The notes below the pieces were generated by a model. It was not told the origin of the DNA, made no database searches, and saw only the letters and a list, made by a program, of their open reading frames with translations. The position numbers and the translations under genes are program-made. 64,000 bases of DNA from Polaribacter sp. SA4-12 (GTDB lineage: Bacteria; Bacteroidota; Bacteroidia; Flavobacteriales; Flavobacteriaceae), in assembly GCF_002163675.1 (NCBI RefSeq), contig NZ_CP019334.1, positions 1,064,001 to 1,128,000 on the forward strand, read 5' to 3'. Positions 17,461 to 26,841 of this stretch are shown piece after piece. Numbering within the stretch: the first letter of the stretch is position 1; each line of letters opens with the position of its first letter.

Positions 17461-18906
17461 ATGAAGATTTTAGATAAATACATCCTAAAAACATTTTTAG
17501 TACCTTTTGTAGCTACATTTCTAATTGTGCTTTTTGTTTTGGTGATGCAAGTTTTATGGCAAACCTTCGAAAGCATTGCTGGTAAAGGAATTAGCATGCC
17601 TTTTATCTTTAAATTTCTTTATTATACTACGTTAATTATTACACCACAAGCTTTACCAATTGGAGTGCTTTTATCTTCTATAATGGCATTAGGTAATTTA
17701 GGTGAAAACTACGAGTTTGCAGCAGCAAAATCTGCCGGTATTTCTTTACAACGTTTAGTAAGACCATTAGTTTTCTTAACAATTATTCTTAGCGGAATAA
17801 ACTTTTTATTTTTAAATAATATTTATCCTTATGCTGTTTTAAAGCAAAAGAATTTATATTTAAATATTAAAAAGAAAAAACCTGCTATGGCTTTAGTTCC
17901 TGGTAGTTTTAACAGTGATATCCCTGGGTTTCAGATTAAATTTGATGAAAAATATGGTGAAGAAGAAAACCTATTAAAGAAAGTTTTAATTTACGATTTA
18001 ACAGCTGGTAAAGGAAACCAAAAAGTAATTACAGCAAAAAGAGGTAAAATTATTTCTGAAGAAGGAAGTCGTTATATGACCTTTATTCTATACGATGGGT
18101 ACTATTATGAAGAGCATGTAAAATCTGCTAATACTGCCATAAAAAAGAAAAAAATGGCAGCATCTAATGCTACTTTTAAAGAATATGAATTTAATATAGA
18201 TATTTCTGAAGTTAGTGGTGATGGTGATTTAGATAAAGAACGTCATACAAAGAACTTTATGATGCTAAGTTTAAATCAGTTAGGAGATACAATTCCTAAT
18301 TTAAAAGCTAGTTACGATGAAGTATTGCTTTTAAAATCTAAAAATATATTTGCGACAGTACATGCTAGAGATTTATATAAATATCCAGATTCTCTAAAAA
18401 CAGAAAATATCAAACCAGATATTTTAGAAAACTTTGATTTAAAAAGTAAGATTAATATTCTAAACGCTGCTTCAACTAAGTCTGGAAGAGCATTAGCTTC
18501 AATAAAAAACAACAAGGCTTCTATTAAATGGAAGCGGAAAAACCTAAACTTTTTTGACACAGAGTATTATAACAGAATTTCATTTTCACTTTCCTGCTTA
18601 ATTCTCTTTTTTATAGGTGCTCCTTTGGGTTCTATTATTAGAAAAGGAGGATTTGGATTACCGATGATACTAGCAATTGCAATTTACGTTACCTATTTCT
18701 TTAGTAACACGTTTGGTAAAAACTTAGCGGAAGAAAGTTCTATAACATCCTTTTTAGGATCTTGGATTGCTGCTTTTATTATGATTCCTATTGGAATATT
18801 ATTAACAAGAAGAGCCACTAGAGATAAAGGTATTTTTAATGTTGATGCAATTACACAACCAATAACCAATTTCTTTAAAAAATTATTTTCAAAAAAAGAA
18901 GCATAA
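17461..18906 (+). CDS. LptF/LptG family permease
   Basis: 481 residues with three N-terminal membrane segments (from LKTFLVPFVATFLIVLFVLVMQVLW), a beta-jellyroll periplasmic domain in the middle, and three C-terminal segments (from FFDTEYYNRISFSLSCLILFFIGAPLGSIIRKGG). This is the LptFG fold that extracts lipopolysaccharide from the inner membrane, powered by LptB. The F or G assignment cannot be made from sequence alone. It lies upstream of the ribB gene with a 5-base gap and has a promoter element directly before its ATG. Confidence 0.9.
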   Translation: MKILDKYILKTFLVPFVATFLIVLFVLVMQVLWQTFESIAGKGISMPFIFKFLYYTTLIITPQALPIGVLLSSIMALGNLGENYEFAAAKSAGISLQRLVRPLVFLTIILSGINFLFLNNIYPYAVLKQKNLYLNIKKKKPAMALVPGSFNSDIPGFQIKFDEKYGEEENLLKKVLIYDLTAGKGNQKVITAKRGKIISEEGSRYMTFILYDGYYYEEHVKSANTAIKKKKMAASNATFKEYEFNIDISEVSGDGDLDKERHTKNFMMLSLNQLGDTIPNLKASYDEVLLLKSKNIFATVHARDLYKYPDSLKTENIKPDILENFDLKSKINILNAASTKSGRALASIKNNKASIKWKRKNLNFFDTEYYNRISFSLSCLILFFIGAPLGSIIRKGGFGLPMILAIAIYVTYFFSNTFGKNLAEESSITSFLGSWIAAFIMIPIGILLTRRATRDKGIFNVDAITQPITNFFKKLFSKKEA

Positions 18907-18911
18907 CTATT

Positions 18912-20057
18912 ATGACAACTAAAAACACTAAAAATAACACTCAATTAAACACTATTTCTGAAGCTATTGAAGACATTAGAAATGGTAAAGTTATTATTGT
19001 TGTAGATGATGAAAATAGAGAAAATGAAGGAGATTTTTTAGCAGCTGCTGAAAAAGTTACTCCAGAAATGATTAATTTCATGGCAACTCATGGTAGAGGA
19101 TTAATTTGTGCACCATTAACAGAAACTCGTTGTAAAGAGTTAGACTTAGGTATGATGGTAAATAACAACACAGATCCAATGGAAACGGCATTTACAGTTT
19201 CTGTAGATTTACGTGGTAAAGGAGTTACTACTGGTATTTCTGCTGCAGATAGAGCTCTAACGATTAAAGCTTTAATTGAAAAAGACACAAAACCTTTCGA
19301 TCTAGCAAGACCTGGTCATATTTTTCCATTAAAAGCAAAAGAAGGAGGTGTTTTAAGAAGAACTGGTCATACAGAAGCAGCAATTGATTTTGCTCGTTTA
19401 GCCGGTTTACAACCTGCAGGTGTTATTGTAGAAATCATGAATGAAGATGGTACAATGGCACGTTTACCTCAACTTTTAGAAGTTGCAAAAAAGTTTGATA
19501 TTAAGATTGTTTCTATTGAAGATTTGGTTGCTTATAGAATGGAACATGATTCTTTAATTGAAATAAAAGAAGATTTTGAAATAAAAACTAGATTTGGAGA
19601 ATTCAGATTGAGAGCTTATCAACAAACAACCAATAACCAAGTTCACATTGCTTTATCTAAAGGATCTTGGTCTAAAGACGAACCTATTTTAACTAGGGTA
19701 AATTCTACTTTAGTAAATAATGATATTTTAGGTACATTAACAAATAATGCTGACAAGAAGTTAGATAGAATGTTTCAAGTGATTAATGAAGAAGGAAAAG
19801 GTGCTGTAATTTTTGTAAATCAACAAAATCAATCTCAAAATTTATTAAGTAGATTATCTGTTTTAAAAGAAAATCAAAAAAACGGAAATATTAAAGCTCC
19901 AGATATTAAAATGGACAATAAAGATTTCGGCATTGGTGCTCAAATCTTACACGATTTAAACATCCGTAAATTAAAACTAATTACAAATACACAACAAACA
20001 AAACGTGTTGGTATGATTGGTTATGGTTTAGAGATTGTAGATTATGTGAAGTACTAA
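18912..20057 (+). CDS. ribB: 3,4-dihydroxy-2-butanone-4-phosphate synthase with degenerate GTP cyclohydrolase II domain
   Basis: 381 residues. Residues 1-205 are an intact DHBP synthase ([11 protein letters not shown] from residue 32, [25 protein letters not shown]), which makes the four-carbon precursor of riboflavin from ribulose 5-phosphate. Residues 206-381 keep the cyclohydrolase fold ([34 protein letters not shown]), but the zinc motif normally holding three Cys (HSECLTGD...RCDCG) reads NSTLVNND...TNNAD (from 264), and the RQEGRG segment is NQQNQSQ. The second activity is therefore probably absent and another RibA is expected elsewhere. Confidence 0.9.
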   Translation: MTTKNTKNNTQLNTISEAIEDIRNGKVIIVVDDENRENEGDFLAAAEKVTPEMINFMATHGRGLICAPLTETRCKELDLGMMVNNNTDPMETAFTVSVDLRGKGVTTGISAADRALTIKALIEKDTKPFDLARPGHIFPLKAKEGGVLRRTGHTEAAIDFARLAGLQPAGVIVEIMNEDGTMARLPQLLEVAKKFDIKIVSIEDLVAYRMEHDSLIEIKEDFEIKTRFGEFRLRAYQQTTNNQVHIALSKGSWSKDEPILTRVNSTLVNNDILGTLTNNADKKLDRMFQVINEEGKGAVIFVNQQNQSQNLLSRLSVLKENQKNGNIKAPDIKMDNKDFGIGAQILHDLNIRKLKLITNTQQTKRVGMIGYGLEIVDYVKY

Positions 20058-20173
20058 TGATACTTTGGATTGGATTTTTAATTGCAGTTTTCTTTTTTGT
20101 TAAATATTTAAATAAAACAAAATCTAGAGATTCTAGAACAAGAAAAAACGATTATTTTAAACGTAAATTTTAA
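20057..20173 (+). CDS. Small single-pass membrane peptide, 38 aa
   Basis: The ATG overlaps the ribB stop codon (TAATG), which suggests translational coupling. The product is one membrane segment (ILWIGFLIAVFFFVKYL) followed by a basic tail (NKTKSRDSRTRKNDYFKRKF). It ends inside the last four bases of the convergent pepE gene. There is no known family and the coding call rests on the overlap and the clean membrane-plus-basic-tail layout. Confidence 0.5.
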   Translation: MILWIGFLIAVFFFVKYLNKTKSRDSRTRKNDYFKRKF

Positions 20174-20871
20174 AGCTTTACTTCTACTCCACTCTCTAAT
20201 TCTTTTGGGTTTTGGTTTTGTAAAAACAAACGAGCTGTATGATTTCCTTTTAAAGTAATTGTATTACCAGCAACTTCTAACCAACTCCCTTCACGCAAAC
20301 CTAAAACAGGAGTTTCATTAAAAACATGAAATTCCTTAATACGAGTTTCTCTTGTTTCCCCCATATGTGTAGAGCCTTCAATTGGGTCTAAATAATGTGC
20401 GTTGATATTAAAAGGAATACTATTTAGCGTTGTAAAACTTGGCGGATACACAATTGGCATATCATTGGTATTCATCATATTTACACCACAAATGTTACTT
20501 CCTGCACTTGTTCCTAAATAAGGAGTTCCCGCATTAATTATTTCCTGTAAAGTAGTTAAAACGTCGTTTTTGTAAATTTGATTTACGAGTTCGAATGTAT
20601 TTCCTCCACCAGTAAAAATTGCTTCATATTTTTTAATTGCTTCTTTAGGATTTTCAAATTCGTGAATCCCTTTTACATTAATATTCAGCTTAGAAAATGC
20701 TTTATTGGCTATTGCTGTATATTCATCATAAGAAATTCCTCCTGGTCTTGCATAAGGAATAAATAACAACTCTTTAACACCTTTAAAATGAACTTTTAAG
20801 GTTGGTGTTAAATATGCTAAATAGCTACTTCCATGAACTGTTGATGTACTTGCAATAATCATTTTTTTCAT
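20170..20871 (-). CDS. pepE: Dipeptidase E (peptidase family S51)
   Basis: 233 residues. The S51 nucleophile is Ser122 in GTSAGSN, and IFTGGGNTFELV (about 85-96) is the family's binding segment. The enzyme hydrolyses dipeptides with N-terminal Asp in the cytosol. The C-terminal LREGSWLEV segment also fits. It is encoded convergently to ribB and the 38-residue peptide gene, with a 4-base overlap of the coding ends. Its start lies 30 bases from a divergent promoter for the following lipoprotein gene. Confidence 0.9.
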   Translation of the reverse strand: MKKMIIASTSTVHGSSYLAYLTPTLKVHFKGVKELLFIPYARPGGISYDEYTAIANKAFSKLNINVKGIHEFENPKEAIKKYEAIFTGGGNTFELVNQIYKNDVLTTLQEIINAGTPYLGTSAGSNICGVNMMNTNDMPIVYPPSFTTLNSIPFNINAHYLDPIEGSTHMGETRETRIKEFHVFNETPVLGLREGSWLEVAGNTITLKGNHTARLFLQNQNPKELESGVEVKL

Positions 20872-20898
20872 AAACCAAATTTAGTGATTTATTAAATG

Positions 20899-20906
20899 TA
20901 CTTTTG
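20899..20906 (+). promoter_or_regulatory. Promoter -7 element (TAnnTTTG)
   Basis: TACTTTTG lies 9 bases before the ATG at 20916 and 18 before the ATG at 20925, which argues for the downstream ATG as start and against the TTG that lies inside the element itself. Confidence 0.6.
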
Positions 20907-20924
20907 AAAAAAAAAATGAAAATT

Positions 20925-21461
20925 ATGAAAAAGAAAATTTTATTATTACTTACTGTTATTACTTTTTTAACAGCATGTGAATCAAATGACAATCTAGACA
21001 TTAATATTACAAATGCTGATTTAATTGGTACATGGAATGCTACAGAACAAACTATGGAATTAGCTTCTTCTTTTACAATTAACGGGGTTACGATAACATC
21101 AAATAGTAGTGGTTATGGAAAAGATTTTGATTTTATTTATACTTTTGCTGAAAACCCAAATATTGTTGCTGCAACTGGAAGCTACACATCTGTAACAACT
21201 ACAACTAGTAGTATACCTGGTCAACAAGATATTGATCAAGAAATTGAATTAAACTCAATTGAAGGTTTTGACTCTGGAATATGGAGTCTTGATGGTAATT
21301 CAATTACAATATCAGATTCAAGCGGACAAAGTAATACTGCAGAAATTGTTGAATTTACAGGATCAAAGCTAAAATTAAAAATTGCTATAGATGAGTCTCA
21401 AAATATTAGCGGAATAAATGCAGATATTTCTGGTGAAATATTTTTAACTTTAGAAAAATAA
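20925..21461 (+). CDS. Lipocalin-like lipoprotein
   Basis: 178 residues from the chosen ATG. The signal MKKKILLLLTVITFLTAC ends in a lipobox Cys followed by ESNDN, a typical outer-membrane lipoprotein start. The mature part opens with LIGTWNATE and contains strands up to SGEIFLTLEK, resembling flavobacterial lipocalin-like proteins, though this is only a pattern match. An earlier in-frame TTG (20904) lies within the promoter element and is rejected. A terminator follows. Confidence 0.75.
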   Translation: MKKKILLLLTVITFLTACESNDNLDINITNADLIGTWNATEQTMELASSFTINGVTITSNSSGYGKDFDFIYTFAENPNIVAATGSYTSVTTTTSSIPGQQDIDQEIELNSIEGFDSGIWSLDGNSITISDSSGQSNTAEIVEFTGSKLKLKIAIDESQNISGINADISGEIFLTLEK

Positions 21462-21479
21462 AAAGCATATAATAACTTA

Positions 21480-21514
21480 AAAAAACCATCACTAAAACGT
21501 GATGCTTTTTTTAT
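21480..21514 (+). terminator. Rho-independent terminator
   Basis: CATCAC (21487-21492) pairs with GTGATG (21499-21504), with A-run before and T-run after, 25 bases after the lipoprotein gene. Confidence 0.8.
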
Positions 21515-21577
21515 TTAACACAAGTTTATAATTCTCTTAATACATTTTTAAGAAGCACTTCTGTTTTCTTTGTATTG

Positions 21578-22360
21578 ATGAAAAAACTACTTGTTTTATT
21601 AACCTTTCTTATAACTTTCGTTTCTCTTAATGCTCAAGAAAAAAGAATTGTTACTATAGGAAAAGCTGTTTTAGATAGTATTGGTGTTGTTGATGTGCAT
21701 ATTATAAATCAGAATACCAAAATTGGAACAATTACCAATGATAATGGCGTTTTTGAAATTCCTGTAAAAGTTGGTGATCGCTTGTTTGTATCACACCTAA
21801 CACTACAAGACAAACTTATTGTTATTACCGAAGAATTACTCTCTGGTAAAGGTTTTATAATTAATTTAGATGAAGACACCGTTACTTTAAGCGGTTTTGT
21901 ATTAGAAAAAAAACAAAGTATTTTTTATCAAGATCCAGAAACAACTACCTATAAAGGACCTACTGTAAATGCAAAAAAATTGAATTTATCTTACGCAAAC
22001 ACAACTGTAGAAAAAGATAAATCTTTAGTTAAGTTTAGAGCTGGAGGCTTAGTTAGTTTAGATAATTTAATAAATAGTCTTAACGGTAATAATAAAAGAG
22101 AGAAACAACTAAAAAAAATGTCTGCTGAAGATGTGCAGCTAGAAAAAATTAGAAAAAGATTTACAGACGACTTTTTTGTAACAGACTTAAAAATTAAAAA
22201 AGAATACATTAATCAGTTTTTAAATGATTGTATTGATAAAAATATAATCCGTATTTTTAAGAGTGATGATGTGCTTAAACTGACAAAATTATTAATTAAA
22301 GAAAGTAAACTATACCCTAAAAAAATAATAGACGAAGACTCATTTTTATCTAACCATTAA
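21578..22360 (+). CDS. Carboxypeptidase-regulatory-like domain protein
   Basis: 260 residues from ATG 21578 (an upstream TTG at 21575 is ignored). A signal peptide (MKKLLVLLTFLITFVSLNAQ) is followed by a CarboxypepD_reg-like beta-sandwich with the pattern VDVHIINQNTKIGTITNDNGVFEIPVKVGDRLFVSHL. The C-terminal half is helical and charged and ends without a barrel or plug, so it is not a TonB-dependent receptor. The function is unknown. It is the first of three related tandem genes and the most divergent. Confidence 0.75.
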   Translation: MKKLLVLLTFLITFVSLNAQEKRIVTIGKAVLDSIGVVDVHIINQNTKIGTITNDNGVFEIPVKVGDRLFVSHLTLQDKLIVITEELLSGKGFIINLDEDTVTLSGFVLEKKQSIFYQDPETTTYKGPTVNAKKLNLSYANTTVEKDKSLVKFRAGGLVSLDNLINSLNGNNKREKQLKKMSAEDVQLEKIRKRFTDDFFVTDLKIKKEYINQFLNDCIDKNIIRIFKSDDVLKLTKLLIKESKLYPKKIIDEDSFLSNH

Positions 22361-22369
22361 AAGGACTGA

Positions 22370-23176
22370 ATGGCAAAAAAACTACTCCAACTCTTTTTAT
22401 TGCTTTTTACATGTATTTCTTTATCACAAGAAAAAGGAACGCTGGTTACTGGACAAATTGTAGATTCTTTAGGCATTGTTAAAAATGCAAATATTATCAA
22501 CTTAAAAACAAACCAAGGTACGTTTTCATCTGACAATGGTAATTTTGAAATTTTTGTTTCTGTTGGAGATTCTTTACAAATCTCATCCATTCAACACATT
22601 ACTAGAAAAATAACTATTTCTAGAAAGAATCTCGAAAACGAATCAGTAAAAATAAAACTAAAACAAAACACGTATGTTTTAGAGGAGTTTGAATTAAAAA
22701 GAAATCATTTAAGTGGTATATTAGGTGTAGATGTTAACGCTGTACCAACAAATAAAAAAGATTCGTTATTAGGAATTGTAATGGATTTTTCTAACGTAGA
22801 TTTTACACAAAAAGATTATCGAATAGATGAAAATGATCGATCTGAAGCTCGTGTTGTAAACACAGTTTCTAACTCTTATGAAGGTCTAAAAATGGGGTTT
22901 GGATTTTTATTTGGCACTAAAAAGGAAAAAAAAGAAAAAGAATTGCTTAAAAAATTAATAGATAGAGAAGCTATACCCAAAAAAATATTAGCTGAATTAG
23001 GTGAAGATTACTTTTTTAAAACATTAAAAATTCCCGTTGAAAATTACTCTCATTTTATTGAATATTGTAATCCTTTCACTCTTGAGAAACTTTATAGAGA
23101 AAATAGAATTTTAGAACTCATAACAGTCTTAAAAAAAGAAAGTACAGGATATTTAAAAATCATAAAAACAAAGTAA
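22370..23176 (+). CDS. Carboxypeptidase-regulatory-like domain protein, tandem paralog A
   Basis: 268 residues, with a signal peptide (MAKKLLQLFLLLFTCISLSQ) and the same beta-sandwich (NANIINLKTNQGTFSSDNGNFEI). Residues 1-45 are almost identical to those of the next gene, including at the DNA level, and the similarity fades toward the C-terminus. It starts 9 bases after the previous gene, so all three probably form one operon. The role is unknown; surface or periplasmic location is inferred from the signal peptide. Confidence 0.75.
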   Translation: MAKKLLQLFLLLFTCISLSQEKGTLVTGQIVDSLGIVKNANIINLKTNQGTFSSDNGNFEIFVSVGDSLQISSIQHITRKITISRKNLENESVKIKLKQNTYVLEEFELKRNHLSGILGVDVNAVPTNKKDSLLGIVMDFSNVDFTQKDYRIDENDRSEARVVNTVSNSYEGLKMGFGFLFGTKKEKKEKELLKKLIDREAIPKKILAELGEDYFFKTLKIPVENYSHFIEYCNPFTLEKLYRENRILELITVLKKESTGYLKIIKTK

Positions 23177-23179
23177 TTT

Positions 23180-23974
23180 ATGGCAAAAAAACTACTTCAA
23201 CTCTTTTTATTGCTTTTTACATGTATTTCTTTATCACAAGAAAAAGGAACGCTGATTACTGGACAAATTGTAGATTCTTTAGGCATTGTTAAGAATGCAA
23301 ATATTATCAACTTAAAAACAAACCAAGGTACGTTTTCATCTGACAATGGTAATTTTGGCATTTTTGTTTCTATAGGAGATGCTATACAAATTTCATCCAT
23401 TCAACATATTACAAGAAAAATAACTATTTCTAAAAAAAATATCGAAAACAAATCACTAAAAATCAAACTAATACCAAACACGTATGTTTTAGAGGAGTTT
23501 GAATTAAAGAGAAATCATTTAATGGGTAGATTGGGTGTAGATGTGAATGCCGTACCAACAGATGTAAAAGACTCATTATTAAGAAATGTAATGGATTTTT
23601 CTAATGTTGATTTTAAGAAAAAAGACTTACAAATTGATGAAATAGATAAATCGAAACCACCAATTGTAAATACGGTTCCAAATTCCTTTGGTGGCGCAGG
23701 AGCAAGTGCTACAATACCTTTTAAAGATCATGAAAGTATATTACGTAAAGAGTTAAACCGTAAAAAAGCGGTTCCAAATAAAATACTAACAGAACTTGGT
23801 GAACAATTTTTCTTTGAAGAATTAAAGATTCCTAAAGACAACTATTTTCACTTTTTAGAATACTGCAATCCTTTGGGTATAGAAGATCTTCATAAAAAAA
23901 ATAAAATTTTAGAACTGATAAAAATCTTTCAGAAAGAAAGTGTGCCCTATTTAAAAATCATAAAAAAAGAGTAA
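23180..23974 (+). CDS. Carboxypeptidase-regulatory-like domain protein, tandem paralog B
   Basis: 264 residues, 3 bases after paralog A. The first 120 residues track paralog A closely, with a few replacements such as LVTG to LITG. The middle part differs (a Gly/Ala stretch FGGAGASATIPF replaces the Lys-rich KKEKKEKE part), while the C-terminal ...HFLEYCNPLGIEDLHKKNKILELIKIF block is again similar. This is a recent duplication with a diverging central region. Confidence 0.75.
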   Translation: MAKKLLQLFLLLFTCISLSQEKGTLITGQIVDSLGIVKNANIINLKTNQGTFSSDNGNFGIFVSIGDAIQISSIQHITRKITISKKNIENKSLKIKLIPNTYVLEEFELKRNHLMGRLGVDVNAVPTDVKDSLLRNVMDFSNVDFKKKDLQIDEIDKSKPPIVNTVPNSFGGAGASATIPFKDHESILRKELNRKKAVPNKILTELGEQFFFEELKIPKDNYFHFLEYCNPLGIEDLHKKNKILELIKIFQKESVPYLKIIKKE

Positions 23975-24003
23975 TTTGGCGCAATAATTGTTTTAATATC
24001 AAC

Positions 24004-24501
24004 ATGAAAATTAAAAAAGCTAATTTAATTCTTTTTATTATCCCACTACTCTCCTTCTCTGCTCACAAGTATTATTTGAGTCTTACTCAAATTGAATATA
24101 GAAGCGAAAAAAAATCCGTTCAAATAACAATTAATGTTTTTATGAATGATATAGAAGTTGCTTTAAATAAAGATTATAATATCGATTTAAGACTTCACAC
24201 AAAAAAGGAATTAAAAGACAATGATGTTTATTTTATAAAGTATTTAAAAGAGAAACTACATTTTAAAATTGATGATATTTCTAAGGAATTCAATTATATA
24301 GGAAAAGAATATGATGGAGATCTTGTTTATTTTTATTTAGAAATAGAAAACATAAAAGAAGTAAATAGCATCGAAATTGAAAATAAAATTTTAACAAAGC
24401 ATTTTCCGGAGCAGAAAAACTTAATCAAATCTAAAGTAGGGAAAAAGCATAAAAGTATTCTATTAACTGCTAAAAACGATAAAGGTTTGTTAAAATTTTA
24501 A
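24004..24501 (+). CDS. DUF6702 family protein
   Basis: 165 residues with an N-terminal signal-like hydrophobic stretch (LILFIIPLLSFSAHKYYLSLTQIEY). The HKYYLSLTQIEY opening and the pattern with FMNDIEVALN match DUF6702, a flavobacterial periplasmic family of unknown function that is often found before M1 peptidase genes, as here. It ends KGLLKF; an echo of this end recurs before the second M1 gene (see findings). Confidence 0.8.
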   Translation: MKIKKANLILFIIPLLSFSAHKYYLSLTQIEYRSEKKSVQITINVFMNDIEVALNKDYNIDLRLHTKKELKDNDVYFIKYLKEKLHFKIDDISKEFNYIGKEYDGDLVYFYLEIENIKEVNSIEIENKILTKHFPEQKNLIKSKVGKKHKSILLTAKNDKGLLKF

Positions 24502-24562
24502 CAATTTTTAACTTTTTTACTCACTTATCCTTAATTTGTGCACAAATAAAAACCAGGCACAA

Positions 24563-26686
24563 ATGAAGAAAATTACTTTACACTTATTAACCGTTTTTTT
24601 TATTGGAGCATCCGCACTTGCTCAAGAAAAGACAAAACAAAGTCATACAAACCAAAATAAGTTTAAACAACTTAAAGATGAACTAGCAACTCCTAATAGT
24701 CAAAGAACTGCTTCTGGTGCTCCTGGTGTAAATTATACGCAACAAAAGGTAGATTATATAATGGACATCATTTTAGATGACGAAAACCAAAAAATAACTG
24801 GTAACGAGACGATTCTTTATCATAATAACTCTAAAGATGAGTTAACTTATTTGTGGGTACAATTAGATCAAAACATGCGTGCAGCAGACTCTAAAACTCC
24901 AGATATTCAACCAAACAAAATTCCGAAAGTAATTGGTCTAAAAAGATTTGAACGTAGCTTTCCTGAGAAGCCTTTTGATGGTGGTTTTAATATCACAAGC
25001 GTAACAAATAATGACGGGAGTAAACTATCTCACACAGTAAACCAAACAATGATGCGTATCGATTTACCAAAACCTTTGGCTTCTGGTGAAACGTTTTCAT
25101 TTAAAATTAAATGGTGGTATAACATCAATAATCACAGAACAATTGGAGGAAGATCTGGTTTTGAACATTTTACAGAGAATGACAATAATAATTATGTAAT
25201 TGCTCAATTTTTTCCAAGATTATGTGTGTATGATAATGTAGAAGGTTGGCAAAACGACCAATTTTGGGGAAGAAGTGAATTTGCTTTAGAATTTGGAGAT
25301 TATACTGTAAATATTACAACACCAAAAGACCATATGTTAGGTGCAACTGGAGTTTTACAAAACGAAACAGAAGTACTAACAGAAACTGAATTAAATAGAT
25401 TAGCAAAAGCAAGAAAAACGTTTGACAACCCTGTTGTAATTCGTTCTCAAAAAGAAGCTACAAAAATTGAAAAAAGAAAATCTAAAGAAACTAAAACTTG
25501 GAAATTTGTTGCTAAAAACGTGAGAGATTACGCATTTGCAACTTCTAGAAAGTTTATTTGGGATGCAATGGCAGTAGACATCAATGGTAAAACTGTAATG
25601 GCATATTCTTTATATTCTAAAGAAGCAAATCCTTTATATGGTGAACATTCTACAAGAGCAGTTGCACAAACTTTAAAAACATATTCTAAATACACGTTTG
25701 ATTATCCTTACCACAAAGCAATTTCTGTTGATGGACAAATGGGAATGGAATATCCACAGATTTGTTTCAATCCTGGAAGACCAGATGCAGATGGAACCTA
25801 TTCTAATAGAGTAAAATATAGAATGATAAAAGTAACGATTCATGAAGTTGGTCATAACTTTTTTCCAATGATTGTAAATTCTGATGAAAGACAATGGACT
25901 TGGATGGATGAAGGTTTAAATTCTTATGTAGAAATGTTAGCAGAATTAGCATATGATGAAAACTTTCCTGTAACAAGAGGATATCCTAAAAATATTGTAA
26001 AATATATGAGCGGAGATCAATCTAGAATTGCGCCAATTATGACGAAAGGAGATAATGTATATGAATTTGGAAACAATGCATATGGTAAACCCGCAACAGC
26101 ATTATGGATTTTAAGAGAAACTATTATGGGCAAAGAATTATTTGATCATGCTTTTAGAACATATTCTCAAAGATGGATGTTTAAACACCCAACTCCTGCA
26201 GATTTCTTTAGAACAATGGAAGATGCTTCTGGTGTAGATTTAGACTGGTTTTGGAGAGGTTGGTTTTATACAACTGATGTTAATGATATTGGTATTAAAA
26301 GTGTAAAAAAATACCACACAAGGTCTAACGGAATTAACGTTAGCTTTATTGAAGATAAAACAACAGGATTAGGTTTTGGTTCTGATAAAGATGCAGATTC
26401 AAAATATCACTATGAAATTACATACAATAAACCTGGTGGATTGGTAATGCCAATTATTGTTCAATTTAGTTATAAAGATGGTACAAGTGAAAGAAAAGTG
26501 TATCCTGCACAAATTTGGAGATATAATGACAAAGAAGTAACAAAAGTTTTTTCTACAACTAAAGAACTTTCTAAGATTACTATAGATCCTTATGAAGAAA
26601 CAGCAGATGTAGATACATCTAATAATAGCTGGCCTAAAGAAAGTGAGAATAAATTTGAAAAATTTAAAAGTAAAATGAAGAGTTAA
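24563..26686 (+). CDS. M1 family metallopeptidase, copy 1
   Basis: 707 residues from ATG 24563; an upstream TTG (24536) overlaps a TTAATTTG promoter-like element and is not used. A signal peptide (KKITLHLLTVFFIGASALAQ) is followed by the M1 fold. Zinc ligands are His427 and His431 in HEVGH with Glu450 in WMDEGLN, and GMEYP replaces the GAMEN exopeptidase loop. It should be a secreted or periplasmic aminopeptidase for nutrient peptides. A terminator follows, and a close paralog lies downstream. Confidence 0.9.
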   Translation: MKKITLHLLTVFFIGASALAQEKTKQSHTNQNKFKQLKDELATPNSQRTASGAPGVNYTQQKVDYIMDIILDDENQKITGNETILYHNNSKDELTYLWVQLDQNMRAADSKTPDIQPNKIPKVIGLKRFERSFPEKPFDGGFNITSVTNNDGSKLSHTVNQTMMRIDLPKPLASGETFSFKIKWWYNINNHRTIGGRSGFEHFTENDNNNYVIAQFFPRLCVYDNVEGWQNDQFWGRSEFALEFGDYTVNITTPKDHMLGATGVLQNETEVLTETELNRLAKARKTFDNPVVIRSQKEATKIEKRKSKETKTWKFVAKNVRDYAFATSRKFIWDAMAVDINGKTVMAYSLYSKEANPLYGEHSTRAVAQTLKTYSKYTFDYPYHKAISVDGQMGMEYPQICFNPGRPDADGTYSNRVKYRMIKVTIHEVGHNFFPMIVNSDERQWTWMDEGLNSYVEMLAELAYDENFPVTRGYPKNIVKYMSGDQSRIAPIMTKGDNVYEFGNNAYGKPATALWILRETIMGKELFDHAFRTYSQRWMFKHPTPADFFRTMEDASGVDLDWFWRGWFYTTDVNDIGIKSVKKYHTRSNGINVSFIEDKTTGLGFGSDKDADSKYHYEITYNKPGGLVMPIIVQFSYKDGTSERKVYPAQIWRYNDKEVTKVFSTTKELSKITIDPYEETADVDTSNNSWPKESENKFEKFKSKMKS

Positions 26687-26705
26687 AATCTCTCAAAAAA
26701 ATATA

Positions 26706-26736
26706 GAAGCGACATTTAATAATGTCGCTTTTTTTA
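26706..26736 (+). terminator. Rho-independent terminator
   Basis: AGCGACAT (26708-26715) pairs with ATGTCGCT (26722-26729), then a T-run. It separates the two M1 peptidase genes. Confidence 0.9.
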
Positions 26737-26809
26737 TCATCTAAAGTTAATATTTTATAAAGATTTGTTAAAGTTTTAACCATTTTTAACTTTTCTGCGA
26801 CGATATTCA

Positions 26810-26817
26810 TAGCTTCG
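26810..26817 (+). promoter_or_regulatory. Promoter -7-like element (TAnnTTCG)
   Basis: TAGCTTCG, one base from the consensus, 24 bases before the ATG of the second M1 peptidase gene and after the terminator of the first. Confidence 0.45.
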
Positions 26818-26841
26818 CTCCCAATTAATTCAAATAAAAAA

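Noticed and set aside
24536..24562. TTG start for the first M1 peptidase, adding nine residues
   Set aside because: It lies inside a promoter-like element, and ATG 24563 gives a clean signal peptide.
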